A DNA stretch of 64,000 bases from an uncultured Armatimonadota bacterium (lineage in GTDB: Bacteria > Armatimonadota > Fimbriimonadia > Fimbriimonadales > Fimbriimonadaceae), in assembly GCA_903927345.1 (NCBI GenBank), contig CAIYMO010000033.1, positions 62,001 to 126,000 of the forward strand, in the 5' to 3' direction. Positions 44,343 through 54,455 of this stretch are shown here, one piece after another. Under the pieces are notes generated by a model that was not told the origin of the DNA, did no database searches, and worked only from the letters and a program-made list of their open reading frames with translations. Each line of letters starts with the position of its first letter. The first letter of the stretch is position 1. Both the position numbers and the translations under genes were made by a program.

Positions 44343-47300
44343 TTAGTCTCTCCTCCGGAAGAGGATGTCGAGTTCGACGCCGTTCCCTTCTTCCTTGAGC
44401 TTCTCTTCGCCAGTTGGATCGAAGTCGACCTGTTCGGCGAGGGTGAGCTTTCGTTCACGTCGGTTTCGTCCTTGGCGTCGTCGACCTGTTGAGGTTTGAA
44501 TAGCGCCTGGCGCGAGGGATGCGTCCTCTTGGTAGTCGTCATCGTGGCTCTGGAGGTACCAGTCATCGATTCCAACGTCGTCGGAGGAATCACTGCCGTT
44601 GGACCACTCGTCGAGTCGCATGATCGGGACTTCGAAGGTGCTGACGTCGATTCGGACGTTCGACTCTCGCTCTGGCAGTTCAGCCATGTGCAGGAGCTGA
44701 CGTGGATCGGCTTCCAGAATTCGGCGGACTTCGTCAGTTGGACCGATGAGGAAGTTCATCGTCGTTCCGTCGGCGGCAGTGAAGCGGAGTGAGTTTGAGT
44801 CAACGACCGCCCATTCGCCGGTTTGGAGGTTGTAGGCGCTCCACTTCCCGGGGAGGGTGATGGTGCGTTGACCGTCGCCGCAACAGTGAACCGTAAGGAA
44901 CGGTGCGCGAACGTGGACAACGTCATCCGAGAAGCTATATACGTGGGCTCCCGCCTTTTGGGCGAGTGCTCGGATGAGAGCTGGATTGCAGACGGGTTCT
45001 CCTAGGAAGACGCTGGTCCACTTTGCCCCGGTTTCATCACCGACGTTTTCGCGAACGACCAGACTCGGGAGTCCGGTCTGGACGTATTCACCGAGGACTG
45101 AACCATCTTCGGGAATCGCGAAGTAGGTTGGCTCGACGACCGTGTCGGTGGAGATTGACGCCTGAGGGAACGCTTGTGCGATCGGATTTCGTCGGTCAAG
45201 AATCTGGGTTCCTGCTTTGCTAAAGATCGGCTGCGGCTTGATCGCGATTCCGGTGACTTCTCTTGCTCGTTCGAGGGTCTCTCGGCCGGAGTCGAATACA
45301 CCGGCGGTGTAGAACCAAGCGAGGAGTTTTCCGTCGCGATGGAGTCGTTGCTTGATCGCTGACCTGAGATCAGATCGGATATCCCAGGCATTCAGGAAGA
45401 GATAGACCTTACACTCGGGGAATTTCTCTCGGTGAGTGAGGTCGCTGAGGAGGTAGAAGCCAACGCTTACACCCGCACGCAAGACTGATTCTCGGACTGA
45501 GCGAACCAGATTGGTGAACGGCTTGGTGCCCATGAGGTAGCCCATGGTTCGCTCGTCAATGAAGACGGCGACGTCTGGGTTCGAGGGGTTTGCTGCCATC
45601 GCTCGGATGAGCGTTTGGCGCAATGTCTTGGCTCGGAGCCAGACTGAGTTGGTGGTGAGCCAACCGTTACCCCATTGGTCGCTCCAGTTGATTCCCGTGC
45701 CGTGTGAGAGTGCCGCGCCGAGGCCACGCAGGTGAACGCTCTCAAGCGCTTGCGGCGTTCGCATGACGGGGTTCTGGGTGTCGGGTTCGGGGCGGTTCGC
45801 AAGCGAAGTCTTGAAGTCTTCGAGTGAGACGGCGAGCTTCCCGTTGAGGACGACTGAGTCAATCGGCAGCGTGAAGCTGGCGACTCCACCTGGAGTACGG
45901 TCTCGGTAAGACGGGGCGGCGGCGACGAAATCGATTTCCGGAGTCCTAAGGATCTTGCCGAGTGCGAGCTGGCCGCTTGTCGGATAGGTGTTCTCAAGGG
46001 ACAGGCCGTAGCGGACACCGACGAGGAACTGCCCACCGGACGCTTCCTTTATTGCGTACGAGAGATCCGCGATTCGGTGAACCGTAATGTCGCTCAGGAA
46101 GAGGTTATAGTCAACAATGGCGCGCTCACGTCGGTCAGAGCGGATAAGGCGCTGGTCTTTAAGCCCGTCATTTTGGAAGTCGGGAATGCGGATGGTTTCG
46201 AACGAGGCCGATCCATCGAACCACGAGGCACGGAGGAGAACTTCGTCACCCTGGTATCGCTCGCGGACCCATTCGCGGAACTTCCGCTTACTTGCCAACG
46301 AGATATCGAAGCCCTGACTTTCTGGGATGAGCCAGTTGTCGCGATCGATTTCGATTCCGAGGAAGTTGCTCGCAATTCCGCCGTTCTGAACAGTGGCGAC
46401 AAGGTTTCGGAGCAGAGTCTCGATGTTCTTCCAGTATTTATCGTCGCTGAGGCTTGGCTCAGAAAGATCGTTCTTGCGATCTCGGTAGACGCCCTCTGGG
46501 TAGTCCAACTCCCAGCCCTTGGAGGCCGAGAGGTTGAGATGGATCATCACCTGAGCATTGCGCGAGATCGAGACAATCTTCTTAGTGATGTCGATGACTT
46601 GGTTTGCGATCGCGTTGAAGTGGTGCTCGTCGCAAACGGCATCGAATCCGAGTGCGAAGACTTCGAGACCTGCTTCGGCAGCTTGGCGAACTTCGTCAAG
46701 AATGGTCTCAGTTCGCGAGGCGTCCTGAGGCTGGGCATAGAACCAGAAGTTTGGATACACCTTGTGGTCTCGCACGAGGGTGGGCAGACCTTCTCGGACG
46801 ACGACCTGAGGAGCGTCGGTGGGCGTGTCAATCAGAGCTCGCGGAGGAAGGATCGTCTTTTCGGGTTTTGGCTTCGGTTCTTGCTTAGGGGCCGGTTCGC
46901 GCTCGCTGATCCTGGTTCGGGGCTTCTGAACTGGGGCGGCCTCTGGTGCATCGCTAACCGCTCGCATCTTGACGACGAGGTCGTCGAACTCGATGACCTC
47001 GGTTGGTTCGAATTCTACGAGAGCTCGAGAAGGCTCGGAACCCTCACGATCACGGCCTTCGGATCGTTCTCGATTTCCGGCTTGTTTAGCAGGCGCATCG
47101 GATTGTTCCTGGGCACTCTCACGTGGCTGTCGCTCAGGGCGATCTTGTCTCTCTGACCGATCTTGTCGTTCTGGTCGCTCGCGTCGGGTTCGCTCTTGAC
47201 GAGGCTCAGGTCGTTCTGGCGCAGATTCTCTGGCACGGAAGACGGGGATTGGAAGCTCTTCATCCCAAACTTCAGGCTCCGACGAGCGCTTGGGGGCGGG

Positions 47301-47717
47301 TTTCCGTGTCTGTACGGGTGCGGCTTCGACGGCTTTGACCTGCGTTGTTGGAGCAGGGGTTTCGCTGACCGTTGGAACTGCTCGGCGTGGTCGGAAGGCA
47401 AGAGAGACGTCCTCGTTAATGAGTGACTGCAGCTCTTCAGCAATGTCGCTCGTGGCCTCGGCATGCTCTTCGACGAGTGCAGCGAGGGAGACTTCGGTTT
47501 TTGGCTTACCGAGCTTCTTACGAACTGGCGCAACTTCGACTTTCTGTCGAATCTCGGGCAGGGCTTCGACAACCTTGGTCTCGGTGACCTTTGGTTCGGC
47601 TGTCGCCTTTGGGGTGGCAGCCTTGGTTGTTCGCTTTTTCAGGGTCTTGGGTGCGCTTGGCGCGACCGGAGTGGCTTCAGAAATCTGTTCGGCAGGAGTG
47701 GTTTTCTTCCGTGGCAT
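44343..47717 (-). CDS. Glycoside-hydrolase-like (GH42-type) protein with long disordered tails
   Basis: 1124 residues from ATG 47717. Residues 1-310 are low-complexity, charged (Lys/Arg/Glu/Pro/Gln; RERPERQDRSERQDRPER), with no signal peptide. Residues about 315-680 look like a TIM barrel of the GH42 beta-galactosidase kind, with LGIEIDRDNWLIPES and a region like the GH42 kYgs segment (FREWVRERYQGDEVLLRASW). About 720-900 resembles the beta-galactosidase trimerisation domain (VAVFIDERTMGYLMG). The C-terminal 120 residues are again charged. The catalytic Glu pair could not be assigned. The gene overlaps the HAD gene by 41 bases and precedes era. Confidence 0.65.
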   Translation of the reverse strand: MPRKKTTPAEQISEATPVAPSAPKTLKKRTTKAATPKATAEPKVTETKVVEALPEIRQKVEVAPVRKKLGKPKTEVSLAALVEEHAEATSDIAEELQSLINEDVSLAFRPRRAVPTVSETPAPTTQVKAVEAAPVQTRKPAPKRSSEPEVWDEELPIPVFRARESAPERPEPRQERTRRERPERQDRSERQDRPERQPRESAQEQSDAPAKQAGNRERSEGRDREGSEPSRALVEFEPTEVIEFDDLVVKMRAVSDAPEAAPVQKPRTRISEREPAPKQEPKPKPEKTILPPRALIDTPTDAPQVVVREGLPTLVRDHKVYPNFWFYAQPQDASRTETILDEVRQAAEAGLEVFALGFDAVCDEHHFNAIANQVIDITKKIVSISRNAQVMIHLNLSASKGWELDYPEGVYRDRKNDLSEPSLSDDKYWKNIETLLRNLVATVQNGGIASNFLGIEIDRDNWLIPESQGFDISLASKRKFREWVRERYQGDEVLLRASWFDGSASFETIRIPDFQNDGLKDQRLIRSDRRERAIVDYNLFLSDITVHRIADLSYAIKEASGGQFLVGVRYGLSLENTYPTSGQLALGKILRTPEIDFVAAAPSYRDRTPGGVASFTLPIDSVVLNGKLAVSLEDFKTSLANRPEPDTQNPVMRTPQALESVHLRGLGAALSHGTGINWSDQWGNGWLTTNSVWLRAKTLRQTLIRAMAANPSNPDVAVFIDERTMGYLMGTKPFTNLVRSVRESVLRAGVSVGFYLLSDLTHREKFPECKVYLFLNAWDIRSDLRSAIKQRLHRDGKLLAWFYTAGVFDSGRETLERAREVTGIAIKPQPIFSKAGTQILDRRNPIAQAFPQASISTDTVVEPTYFAIPEDGSVLGEYVQTGLPSLVVRENVGDETGAKWTSVFLGEPVCNPALIRALAQKAGAHVYSFSDDVVHVRAPFLTVHCCGDGQRTITLPGKWSAYNLQTGEWAVVDSNSLRFTAADGTTMNFLIGPTDEVRRILEADPRQLLHMAELPERESNVRIDVSTFEVPIMRLDEWSNGSDSSDDVGIDDWYLQSHDDDYQEDASLAPGAIQTSTGRRRQGRNRRERKLTLAEQVDFDPTGEEKLKEEGNGVELDILFRRRD

Positions 47718-48399
47718 GTTGTTGCTCTGTAAGGTTGCAGACCCAATCCAGTAGGTCTGAGGGAGTTGTAAAGACGTAGTCCGGAGTTTCGGCGAGAAGG
47801 TCTTCCTTCTTGCCTGCTCCATAGAGGACAGCACCGCTGAGGAGACCAGCTCCTCGGGCGCAACGAAGATCAAAAACTGAATCGCCGATCATAACGGCGT
47901 TTTCGGCTCCAATACCGAGTCGCTCGAGTGCGAGCAATGCGGGGTCAGGGCTTGGTTTTGGGTTGACGACATCAGACGCACTGACGGCAGTTTCTGCCCA
48001 GCTCCATCCTCGAAAGTGTTGAGAGAGAATTTCTACTTCCACTGCGTTTCTGCTCGTGACGAGCGCGGTTCTGAGGCCGGCCTTGCGAGCTTGGATTAGT
48101 GCGTCGATCGCTTCCGGAAATTCGGTTTCTAGATGCTGGTGGACGCCGTATCGCGTGATGGTGTAGTCGCACAGCTCGCTCAATTCTTCGTCATTCGGGT
48201 TAAGTCCGAACAGCTTCATCTGAGCAATGAGCGGGGTGCCAATCAAGGCATTGATTTCTGCCTCGGAGGGCCTGCTCCCTGTGTATTTCTCGTAAGTGTC
48301 ACCGAGTCCTGCGACGATCATCGCAATGGAATCGACGAGTGTGCCATCAACATCGAACAGAATCGCCCGGATTTGCGGATTCTCAGAGATTCCTGGCAC
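47677..48399 (-). CDS. HAD-family phosphatase (phosphoglycolate phosphatase-like)
   Basis: 240 residues, GTG start. Motif I ILFDVDGTLVDS (nucleophile Asp and general acid Asp), helical cap about 20-90, motif II ALVTSRN, Lys in VNPKPSPDP, motif IV VMIGDSVFDLRCA. Resembles Gph/PpaX-type phosphatases that clear phosphoglycolate or pyrophosphate. Its last 41 bases overlap the start of the large downstream gene, indicating translational coupling. The substrate is unknown. Confidence 0.88.
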   Translation of the reverse strand: MPGISENPQIRAILFDVDGTLVDSIAMIVAGLGDTYEKYTGSRPSEAEINALIGTPLIAQMKLFGLNPNDEELSELCDYTITRYGVHQHLETEFPEAIDALIQARKAGLRTALVTSRNAVEVEILSQHFRGWSWAETAVSASDVVNPKPSPDPALLALERLGIGAENAVMIGDSVFDLRCARGAGLLSGAVLYGAGKKEDLLAETPDYVFTTPSDLLDWVCNLTEQQHATEENHSCRTDF

Positions 48400-48472
48400 G
48401 GTTAAGTATGGCTGATTTGAACCTAAGATTGCACCCTAAAGAAGTGTGAATTCAAGCCGAACATCCCATTGT

Positions 48473-49795
48473 ATGGACGCAGGATTGCTATTAGCGGGCG
48501 TCTCTGCGGTGGTTAAGCCACCCGGAGCACCACCCGGAAAAGAGATCGAGACCCCGCCGGCGGAGGCTCGGAACGACTTTAAAGACGTTCTGAAGCAAGC
48601 CGAAGGGAAGTCTTCAGGAGAAGTTACGGAATCTGAGCCGAATGCTCAACCGGAAAAACTGGACTCCACTGAAGACAAGCCGAAGCGCTCAGATTGGGTT
48701 GCATTGTTGGGACCTCCTGTCTTGCCACCAGTCTTGGTTACGGTGTCGAGCGAACTTACAAAGCTCACCGCTCCCACGGCGGTTGTTACTGCTCCGCAGG
48801 AACTCAAGATTAAATCTGCGGCCATTCTGCCCGAATTCGCTTCGGCAGGTGCAACTCAACCGTTGGCTGAACTAGTTAACGCTCCAGTCTTGAACCTTGG
48901 GATTTCTGAGCAAGCTCAAGCGGTCATCAACGTGGTCGATGTCAAGGCTTCGCAAATCGGAACATCAGTTGCTCCGGAAGCGAAGCGAGATATTCCAGTG
49001 TTGGCTAAGCCACAGCAATCAGAGGCAAACGCTCCGGTTGCAACGCCCACAGTCACTGAGGCAGGAACTCAGTTCGAAATGCCTGACGTCGCTGCAACTG
49101 CTCAGGTTGCCCCTCAAGCTGAAGTCACCGCCACCAAAGTTCCCGTTCCAGCCAAGCCTGCAACTAGCGAACCAAGTGAAATCCAAGCGGTTGGTTTGAC
49201 AGTTGAGTCAGAAGAACAATCCGAGGACACAGCCGATACTAACCAAGATTCAGCTTCCGGATTTTCTGGACAGAACGGAAATGCCCCTGCTGAAGTCAAA
49301 GTTGTTTCTTCGAAGACGGTCGAACAGGTTGAGCAGTCAACCGGAATGACAGCGGCCGAGCGAAAGGCGGTTGTCCATCAATTGACTCGAAAGATCGAGG
49401 CTTTGGCCGTGAACAGCGTCCGCAATGAAGTGACCGTCCGAATGGAACCCGCCGAACTAGGAACCGTTTTGGTTCAGGTCAGTCGTGGGATCGGTGAAAT
49501 GACAGCTTCGCTTTCTGCTTCTGACGAGAAGTTGCAAAACACCTTGCATGAGGCGCGCAACGAACTCGCGGCAGCTTTGACGGCAAAGACGAATTCGGTA
49601 GTTAAAGTCGAGGTAATTTCGGCAGATTCAACTCCGATGGCAAACTCGTCCGATGCTCACAAGCAGTCGGGATCTCAGCAACAATCTCGCCAAGAGGCAT
49701 TGACCAAGTTTTACGAACAGAAGGCGCCAGTTATGGAAAAGGCTGCTGCCAAGGTAACGCGAATCAAGATCGGAATGATCGATCTGGAGAGCTGA
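48473..49795 (+). CDS. fliK: Flagellar hook-length control protein (FliK-like)
   Basis: 440 residues from ATG 48473 (GTG 48446 is possible). Measures hook length and switches the export apparatus. A long Ala/Pro/Glu-rich N-terminal ruler region (about 1-310) is followed by the Flg_hook C-terminal domain (about 315-425) with VRNEVTVRMEPAELGTVLVQV and SASDEKLQNTLHEARNELAAAL. Poorly conserved outside the domain, as usual. Ends 1 base before flgD in a hook-assembly operon. Confidence 0.88.
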   Translation: MDAGLLLAGVSAVVKPPGAPPGKEIETPPAEARNDFKDVLKQAEGKSSGEVTESEPNAQPEKLDSTEDKPKRSDWVALLGPPVLPPVLVTVSSELTKLTAPTAVVTAPQELKIKSAAILPEFASAGATQPLAELVNAPVLNLGISEQAQAVINVVDVKASQIGTSVAPEAKRDIPVLAKPQQSEANAPVATPTVTEAGTQFEMPDVAATAQVAPQAEVTATKVPVPAKPATSEPSEIQAVGLTVESEEQSEDTADTNQDSASGFSGQNGNAPAEVKVVSSKTVEQVEQSTGMTAAERKAVVHQLTRKIEALAVNSVRNEVTVRMEPAELGTVLVQVSRGIGEMTASLSASDEKLQNTLHEARNELAAALTAKTNSVVKVEVISADSTPMANSSDAHKQSGSQQQSRQEALTKFYEQKAPVMEKAAAKVTRIKIGMIDLES

Positions 49796-49796
49796 A

Positions 49797-50411
49797 ATGA
49801 ATACCACACTAATCAACAACTCAATCAAACTAGGGTCGTCACAATCGACGGCAACTAAGAAGAGTCAATCTGAGCTTAACACGCAAGATTTCCTTCAACT
49901 ACTATCCGTACAGTTGGCAAACCAAAACCCTTTAGAGCCGATGAAGGACTCTGAATACTATGCCCAGATTGCGCAGCTTGGGACCACCCAAGGCATTGAC
50001 CGATTGAACAAGCAGGCGGACGTTCAGCAGGCCCAGTCCCTGATGGGCAAAACCGTCACTGCGACCCGGCCAGGATCGGCAATCGACCCGACCGTCACGC
50101 CCACCGTAACCGGAACCGTGACCCGCATGGTCTCGAAGGATGGTCAGTACAAGATTGCGGTTCAAGAGGCTAATGGAAACGTTGTGGAAGTCGGTTTGAG
50201 CGCGATTCAATCCGTCGAGCCAACGCAAAATCTTGCGGACTACGCCAACCTGGTGGGCAAGCAAGTGACGGCGTTTGACCCCAATGGATCGACTCTTTCG
50301 GGTGAAGTCTCAGGTTTGACCCGGGCGAGCGGTAAGATTCAGATTCAGGTTAAAAAGTCGGACGGAACGACGGCGAACGTCAGCCCATCCGATCTCATCA
50401 AGGTTGGTTAA
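49797..50411 (+). CDS. flgD: Flagellar hook cap protein FlgD
   Basis: 204 residues. Caps the growing hook so that FlgE subunits can polymerise. N-terminal FlgD motif NTQDFLQLLSVQLANQNPLEPMKDSEYYAQIAQL, then the FlgD Ig-like and Tudor-like region from about residue 80 (SLMGKTVTAT). The upstream fliK stop and this start are 1 base apart, and the next gene starts 2 bases after the stop. Confidence 0.94.
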   Translation: MNTTLINNSIKLGSSQSTATKKSQSELNTQDFLQLLSVQLANQNPLEPMKDSEYYAQIAQLGTTQGIDRLNKQADVQQAQSLMGKTVTATRPGSAIDPTVTPTVTGTVTRMVSKDGQYKIAVQEANGNVVEVGLSAIQSVEPTQNLADYANLVGKQVTAFDPNGSTLSGEVSGLTRASGKIQIQVKKSDGTTANVSPSDLIKVG

Positions 50412-50413
50412 GG

Positions 50414-50785
50414 ATGTCCATGGATCGGATACAGAACGCGCGAATTTCGGAGCTGGTTGCAAATCAGCCTACGGCTCCGGTTGCTCCGTCGCAACAGGGA
50501 CGAGTCGGTGAGTTTGCCGATTTACTCCAGGACCGCCTCAAGCTGAGCGGGCACGCTCAAACTCGTTTGCAGAGCCGGAACATCGAGCTCGACAAAGATG
50601 CTTGGGATCGTGTTATGAGCGGAGTTGAAAAAGCTGCTCTTAAAGGAGCAAAGGAATCGCTGGTTATGGTCGATGATGTCGCACTTGTCGTGAGTATCAA
50701 AAACAAGACGGTCATCACAGCTGTCGATAAAAGCTCGTTGAAAGACAACGTGTTTACTAATATTGATAGTGCAATTGTTGTTTAG
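50414..50785 (+). CDS. Flagellar operon protein (TIGR02530 family)
   Basis: 123 residues. Recognised by GHAQTRLQSRNIELDKDAWDRVMSGVEKA and the C-terminal LVMVDDVALVVSIKNKTVITAVD, typical of the small protein located between flgD and flgE in many flagellar operons. Its exact function is not known; position links it to hook assembly. 130 bases separate it from flgE. Confidence 0.9.
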   Translation: MSMDRIQNARISELVANQPTAPVAPSQQGRVGEFADLLQDRLKLSGHAQTRLQSRNIELDKDAWDRVMSGVEKAALKGAKESLVMVDDVALVVSIKNKTVITAVDKSSLKDNVFTNIDSAIVV

Positions 50786-50915
50786 GTCTAAAGGAATTCC
50801 AAAACAGACCAAAGATTAAATCAAGTGATATTGGCCGGACTCTGGTTCTAAACCCCAAAGAGGCCAATGCTAAGCCAGAAGTGCGAAGCAAATCACAAAA
50901 GGGAAATTAGAACGG

Positions 50916-52220
50916 ATGCTACAAGCCATGCTCTCGGGTGTTGCCTCAATCAAGGCTCACCAATCTCGAATGAACGTTATCGGCAACAACCTTGCCAATA
51001 CATCGACCACGGCATACAAGGGTCAGCGAGTCAACTTCGCCGACATGATGTCGCAGACCACCCAAGGTGCGACTGGACCAACCTCTACACGCGGCGGTAG
51101 TAACCCAACCCAATATGGTCTCGGTGTCTATGTCGGTGGTACCGATGTAAACTTTGAGCAGGGTGGTCTGAGCCAGACCAACCGCCCAACTGATTTGGCA
51201 ATCCAAGGAAACGGATTCTTCGTTACCTCTAATTCAACACGGATGGCTTTCACCCGTGATGGCAGTTTTGATCTCGATAGCAGCGGTGTTTTGACTCACC
51301 AGGCGACTGGTGAGCGAGTCATGGGCTGGACAGCAGATATCAACGGTCTGGTCGACTCATCGACTCCGTTGACGTCAGCCAGCACGATAGCAATTCCGGT
51401 TGGGAATATGAGCACAGTCAAGGTAACTGACACGGCTTCGTTTAGTGGCAATTTGAATCCGACTTCGCTTCCGACGGATGTAGTCATCACTAAGATGCGG
51501 GTTTATGACAGTCTGGGCGGAGCACACGACATCAGCCTGAAGGTCTTCAACCGACAGGGTCCAGCTGCAGGCACTCCTCCTGCGGGTGCTCTTTCGAGCT
51601 GGGACTGGGAAATGTATGAAGGTGATCCCGCAACGGGGACCTTGCTCGGTGGGAGTACGAGCGCCGGCAATGAGCGACTTTACTTCGACGCTAACGGAGC
51701 ACGAGTCACCTCCCTCGCCTCCGGAGTGAACAACAAGATTACGGTTGCTGCTCCAACCCCAGGTGTCTACCCTCCATTTACAATTGATGTTAAGTTCCCG
51801 AACATCTCACAACTTGTCTCCAAAAGCCAGGTGAACGGAATCGACCAAAACGGTTTTCCATCTGGAACCCTTGACAACTACTCAATTTCGAAAGATGGTG
51901 TCATCACCGGAATCTTCTCGAACGGATTGACCCGGTCGCTCGGTCAGATTGGCATGGCCAAGTTCTCCAACCCAGAGGGCATGAGCCGCGAAGGTGGCAA
52001 CCTGTTCATTCAGTCCAACAACTCGGGAACCGCACTTATCGGAACCGCAAATGATTCGGGCATGGGCACGATCAATGCTGGCTATCTTGAGCAGGCAAAC
52101 GTTGACATGAGCGGTGAAATGACCGACCTGATCGTCACTCAGCGTGGCTTCCAGGCAAACACCAAAATCGTCACCACAGTTGATGAGATGCTCCAAGAGC
52201 TGATCAACATCAAGCGATAA
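50916..52220 (+). CDS. flgE: Flagellar hook protein FlgE
   Basis: 434 residues. N-terminal flagellar rod motif SGVASIKAHQSRMNVIGNNLANTSTTAYK, then TDLAIQGNGFFV, central D1/D2 beta domains, and C-terminal coiled region LEQANVDMSGEMTDLIVTQRGFQANTKIV. Polymerises to the hook. An AGGGAAAT near 50900 is a plausible ribosome site. The gap of 130 bases upstream shows no other gene. A bidirectional terminator follows, separating it from fumarase. Confidence 0.95.
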   Translation: MLQAMLSGVASIKAHQSRMNVIGNNLANTSTTAYKGQRVNFADMMSQTTQGATGPTSTRGGSNPTQYGLGVYVGGTDVNFEQGGLSQTNRPTDLAIQGNGFFVTSNSTRMAFTRDGSFDLDSSGVLTHQATGERVMGWTADINGLVDSSTPLTSASTIAIPVGNMSTVKVTDTASFSGNLNPTSLPTDVVITKMRVYDSLGGAHDISLKVFNRQGPAAGTPPAGALSSWDWEMYEGDPATGTLLGGSTSAGNERLYFDANGARVTSLASGVNNKITVAAPTPGVYPPFTIDVKFPNISQLVSKSQVNGIDQNGFPSGTLDNYSISKDGVITGIFSNGLTRSLGQIGMAKFSNPEGMSREGGNLFIQSNNSGTALIGTANDSGMGTINAGYLEQANVDMSGEMTDLIVTQRGFQANTKIVTTVDEMLQELINIKR

Positions 52221-52260
52221 GCTAATTAGTCTCTAGCGACGCAATCTAAAACCCGATAAA

Positions 52261-52296
52261 GAAAGCCGCCAGCCTAATCAGGCTGGCGGCTTTTTC
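52261..52296. terminator. Bidirectional terminator between flgE and fumarase
   Basis: Perfect 12-base stem (52264-52275 with 52280-52291), loop AATC, flanked by A-run and T-run. Confidence 0.92.
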
Positions 52297-52309
52297 TTTT
52301 GGAGGCTGA

Positions 52310-53911
52310 TTACAGACCTTCGAAGAAGTCGTTGCCTTTGTCATCCACGACGATGAACGCAGGGAAGTTGACGACCTCAATCTTGCGGATCGCTTCCATG
52401 CCCAGGTCGTCGAAGTCGAGCACCTCGACACTGGTGATATTGTTCTGAGCCAAGATTGCGGCTGGGCCACCAATCGAGCCGAGATAGAAGCCGCCGTGCT
52501 TCTTACACGCCTCGGTGACCGCTTTGGAGCGGTTTCCTTTGGCGAGCATCACCATCGAGCCGCCATGAGACTGGAAGAGGTCCACAAACGCGTCCATTCG
52601 TCCAGCGGTGGTGGGACCGAAGGAGCCGGTTGCCATTCCTGGAGGTGTTTTCGCGGGACCGGCATAGTAGACGGGGAAATCCTTGAAGTAGGCAGGCATC
52701 TCTTCGCCGCGCTCCAGCATCTCTCGGATCCGCGCGTGGGCAGAGTCTCGGGCGACGATAATTGGTCCGGTGAGGCTGACGCGGGTTTTGACTGGAAACT
52801 TGGATAGGATCTCCCGGATTCGCTCCATGCCAAGCGTTAGGTCAATTTGGACGGGAGGGGCGAGTTTGGGCTGCTCGGCGGGCAGGAACTGAGCGGGGTT
52901 GTGCTCAAGTTGCTCGATGAAGATTCCGTCTCGGGTGATTTTGCCCTTGATGTTGCGATCGGCTGAACAGCTAACTCCGATTCCGATGGGCATCGAAGCA
53001 GCGTGGCGAGGCATCCGGAGGACACGAACGTCGTGGGCGAACATCTTTCCACCAAATTGAGCACCGATCCCGCTCTCTTGAGCGATTTTGAGGATTCGGG
53101 CTTCCCATTCGGCGTCTCGGAAGGCTCGACCACCCTCAGATCCAGTTGTAGGGAGGTGGTCGTAGTAGCCCGCGGAGAGGAGTTTGAGTGACTTCATGAC
53201 CGTCTCAGCGGAGGTTCCGCCAAGAACGATGGCAAGGTGGTAAGGCGGGCAGGCTGAGGTTCCGATATCCTTAAGCTTCTCACGAACGAAGTTGGTTAAA
53301 TCGCGTTCGTTGAGGACCGCCGGCGTGGCTTGGTACAAGTACATCTTGTTTGCGCTGCCTCCGCCTTTGGCGACGAAGAGGAACTTGAACTCATCGCCGG
53401 TGGCGCTCATGATGTCGACCTGAGCGGGAAGGTTGTTGCGCGTGTTTTGCTCTTTGAAGATGCCAAGGGGAGCGATTTGGCTGTAGCGCAGGTTTTTCTC
53501 GGCGTATGTTTCGTAGATGCCTTGCGAAAGCGCCTCATCCTCGTCAAAGTCGGTCAGGACGAACTGGCCTTTTTTGCCAAACGCAATTGCGGTTCCAGTG
53601 TCCTGGCACGAGGGAAGCTGCCCAGCGGCGGAAACGACAGCGTTTTGCAGGTGGGTGTAAATGACAAAGCGATCATTATCACTCGCTTCTGGGTCGTCTA
53701 GTTCAGCCGCGAGTTGCTGGAGATGAGCGCGGCGGAAGTAGAAGTTGATTTCGGAGAAGGCTTCCTTTGCGAGCGCAGTGAGTGCCTCTTTGGAGACGCG
53801 CAGGTATTCCTTACCGTCGAGCGAGACGGTTGACACACCGCTTTTGGAGAGGAGGCGATATTCGGTTGTGTCTTCTCCGTTTTGAAACGTTGGTTCGTAT
53901 TGAAAGCTCAT
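52310..53911 (-). CDS. Class I fumarate hydratase (4Fe-4S)
   Basis: 533 residues, the usual size for fused alpha-beta class I fumarases of the TCA cycle. Three Cys for the iron-sulfur cluster are in [15 protein letters not shown] and [24 protein letters not shown] is a family motif, and the C-terminal domain holds GPTTAGRMD and [11 protein letters not shown] 53911; 3 bases after the pyrophosphatase gene on the same strand. Oxygen-sensitive cluster enzyme; heat-stable class II fumarase not seen in the window. Confidence 0.93.
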   Translation of the reverse strand: MSFQYEPTFQNGEDTTEYRLLSKSGVSTVSLDGKEYLRVSKEALTALAKEAFSEINFYFRRAHLQQLAAELDDPEASDNDRFVIYTHLQNAVVSAAGQLPSCQDTGTAIAFGKKGQFVLTDFDEDEALSQGIYETYAEKNLRYSQIAPLGIFKEQNTRNNLPAQVDIMSATGDEFKFLFVAKGGGSANKMYLYQATPAVLNERDLTNFVREKLKDIGTSACPPYHLAIVLGGTSAETVMKSLKLLSAGYYDHLPTTGSEGGRAFRDAEWEARILKIAQESGIGAQFGGKMFAHDVRVLRMPRHAASMPIGIGVSCSADRNIKGKITRDGIFIEQLEHNPAQFLPAEQPKLAPPVQIDLTLGMERIREILSKFPVKTRVSLTGPIIVARDSAHARIREMLERGEEMPAYFKDFPVYYAGPAKTPPGMATGSFGPTTAGRMDAFVDLFQSHGGSMVMLAKGNRSKAVTEACKKHGGFYLGSIGGPAAILAQNNITSVEVLDFDDLGMEAIRKIEVVNFPAFIVVDDKGNDFFEGL

Positions 53912-53914
53912 CTC

Positions 53915-54421
53915 TTACACCAGTCGGTACTTCTTGATAATGTCAATCGCGACATCACGGTCGTGCCAGTTTCTTACTTCTACGAATTTATCTTCGAGGT
54001 CTTTGTACACCCGGAAGAAGTGGCTGATTTCTTTGAGCGTATGGTCGTTCAGCTCCTTGATCGAGCGGCGGTATCCGTAGCGCGGGTCTTTGTTTGCAAC
54101 GCAAAGAATCTTTTCGTCCGGTCCTTTGTCGTCGGTCATTTCTAGAACGCCGATTGGAGTCGCTTCGATGATGCAACCAGGGAAGGTGGGGTGAGAGACC
54201 AGGACGAGCACGTCGATAGGGTCTCCGTCGATGTAATGGGTCTGCGGGATGTAGCCGTAATCGAACGGATAGAACAAGGGCGAGTAGAGAACTCGGTCGA
54301 GCTTGATTAGGCCCGTTTTAGCATCGACTTCGTACTTGTTCGTGCTTCCTCTAGGGATCTCGATGACAACATTGACGGAATCAGGAGCGTTCTCCCCGAT
54401 CGTTGCGTGAAGGAGCGACAT
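53915..54421 (-). CDS. ppa: Inorganic pyrophosphatase (family I)
   Basis: 168 residues. Hydrolyses pyrophosphate from biosynthesis. The signature DGDPIDV and metal-binding Asp residues are present, with VIEIPRGSTNKYEVD, YGYIPQT and DDKGPDEKILCV. Second gene in a minus-strand cluster between the beta-oxidation enzyme and fumarase. Confidence 0.96.
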   Translation of the reverse strand: MSLLHATIGENAPDSVNVVIEIPRGSTNKYEVDAKTGLIKLDRVLYSPLFYPFDYGYIPQTHYIDGDPIDVLVLVSHPTFPGCIIEATPIGVLEMTDDKGPDEKILCVANKDPRYGYRRSIKELNDHTLKEISHFFRVYKDLEDKFVEVRNWHDRDVAIDIIKKYRLV

Positions 54422-54455
54422 TGGTGAAACAAGTTTACTTGTTCTCGGTGAGCCG

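Noticed and set aside
46077-47156. Long plus-strand open frame inside the GH42-like gene
   Set aside because: Antisense to a longer frame with domain likeness; low-complexity composition explains it.
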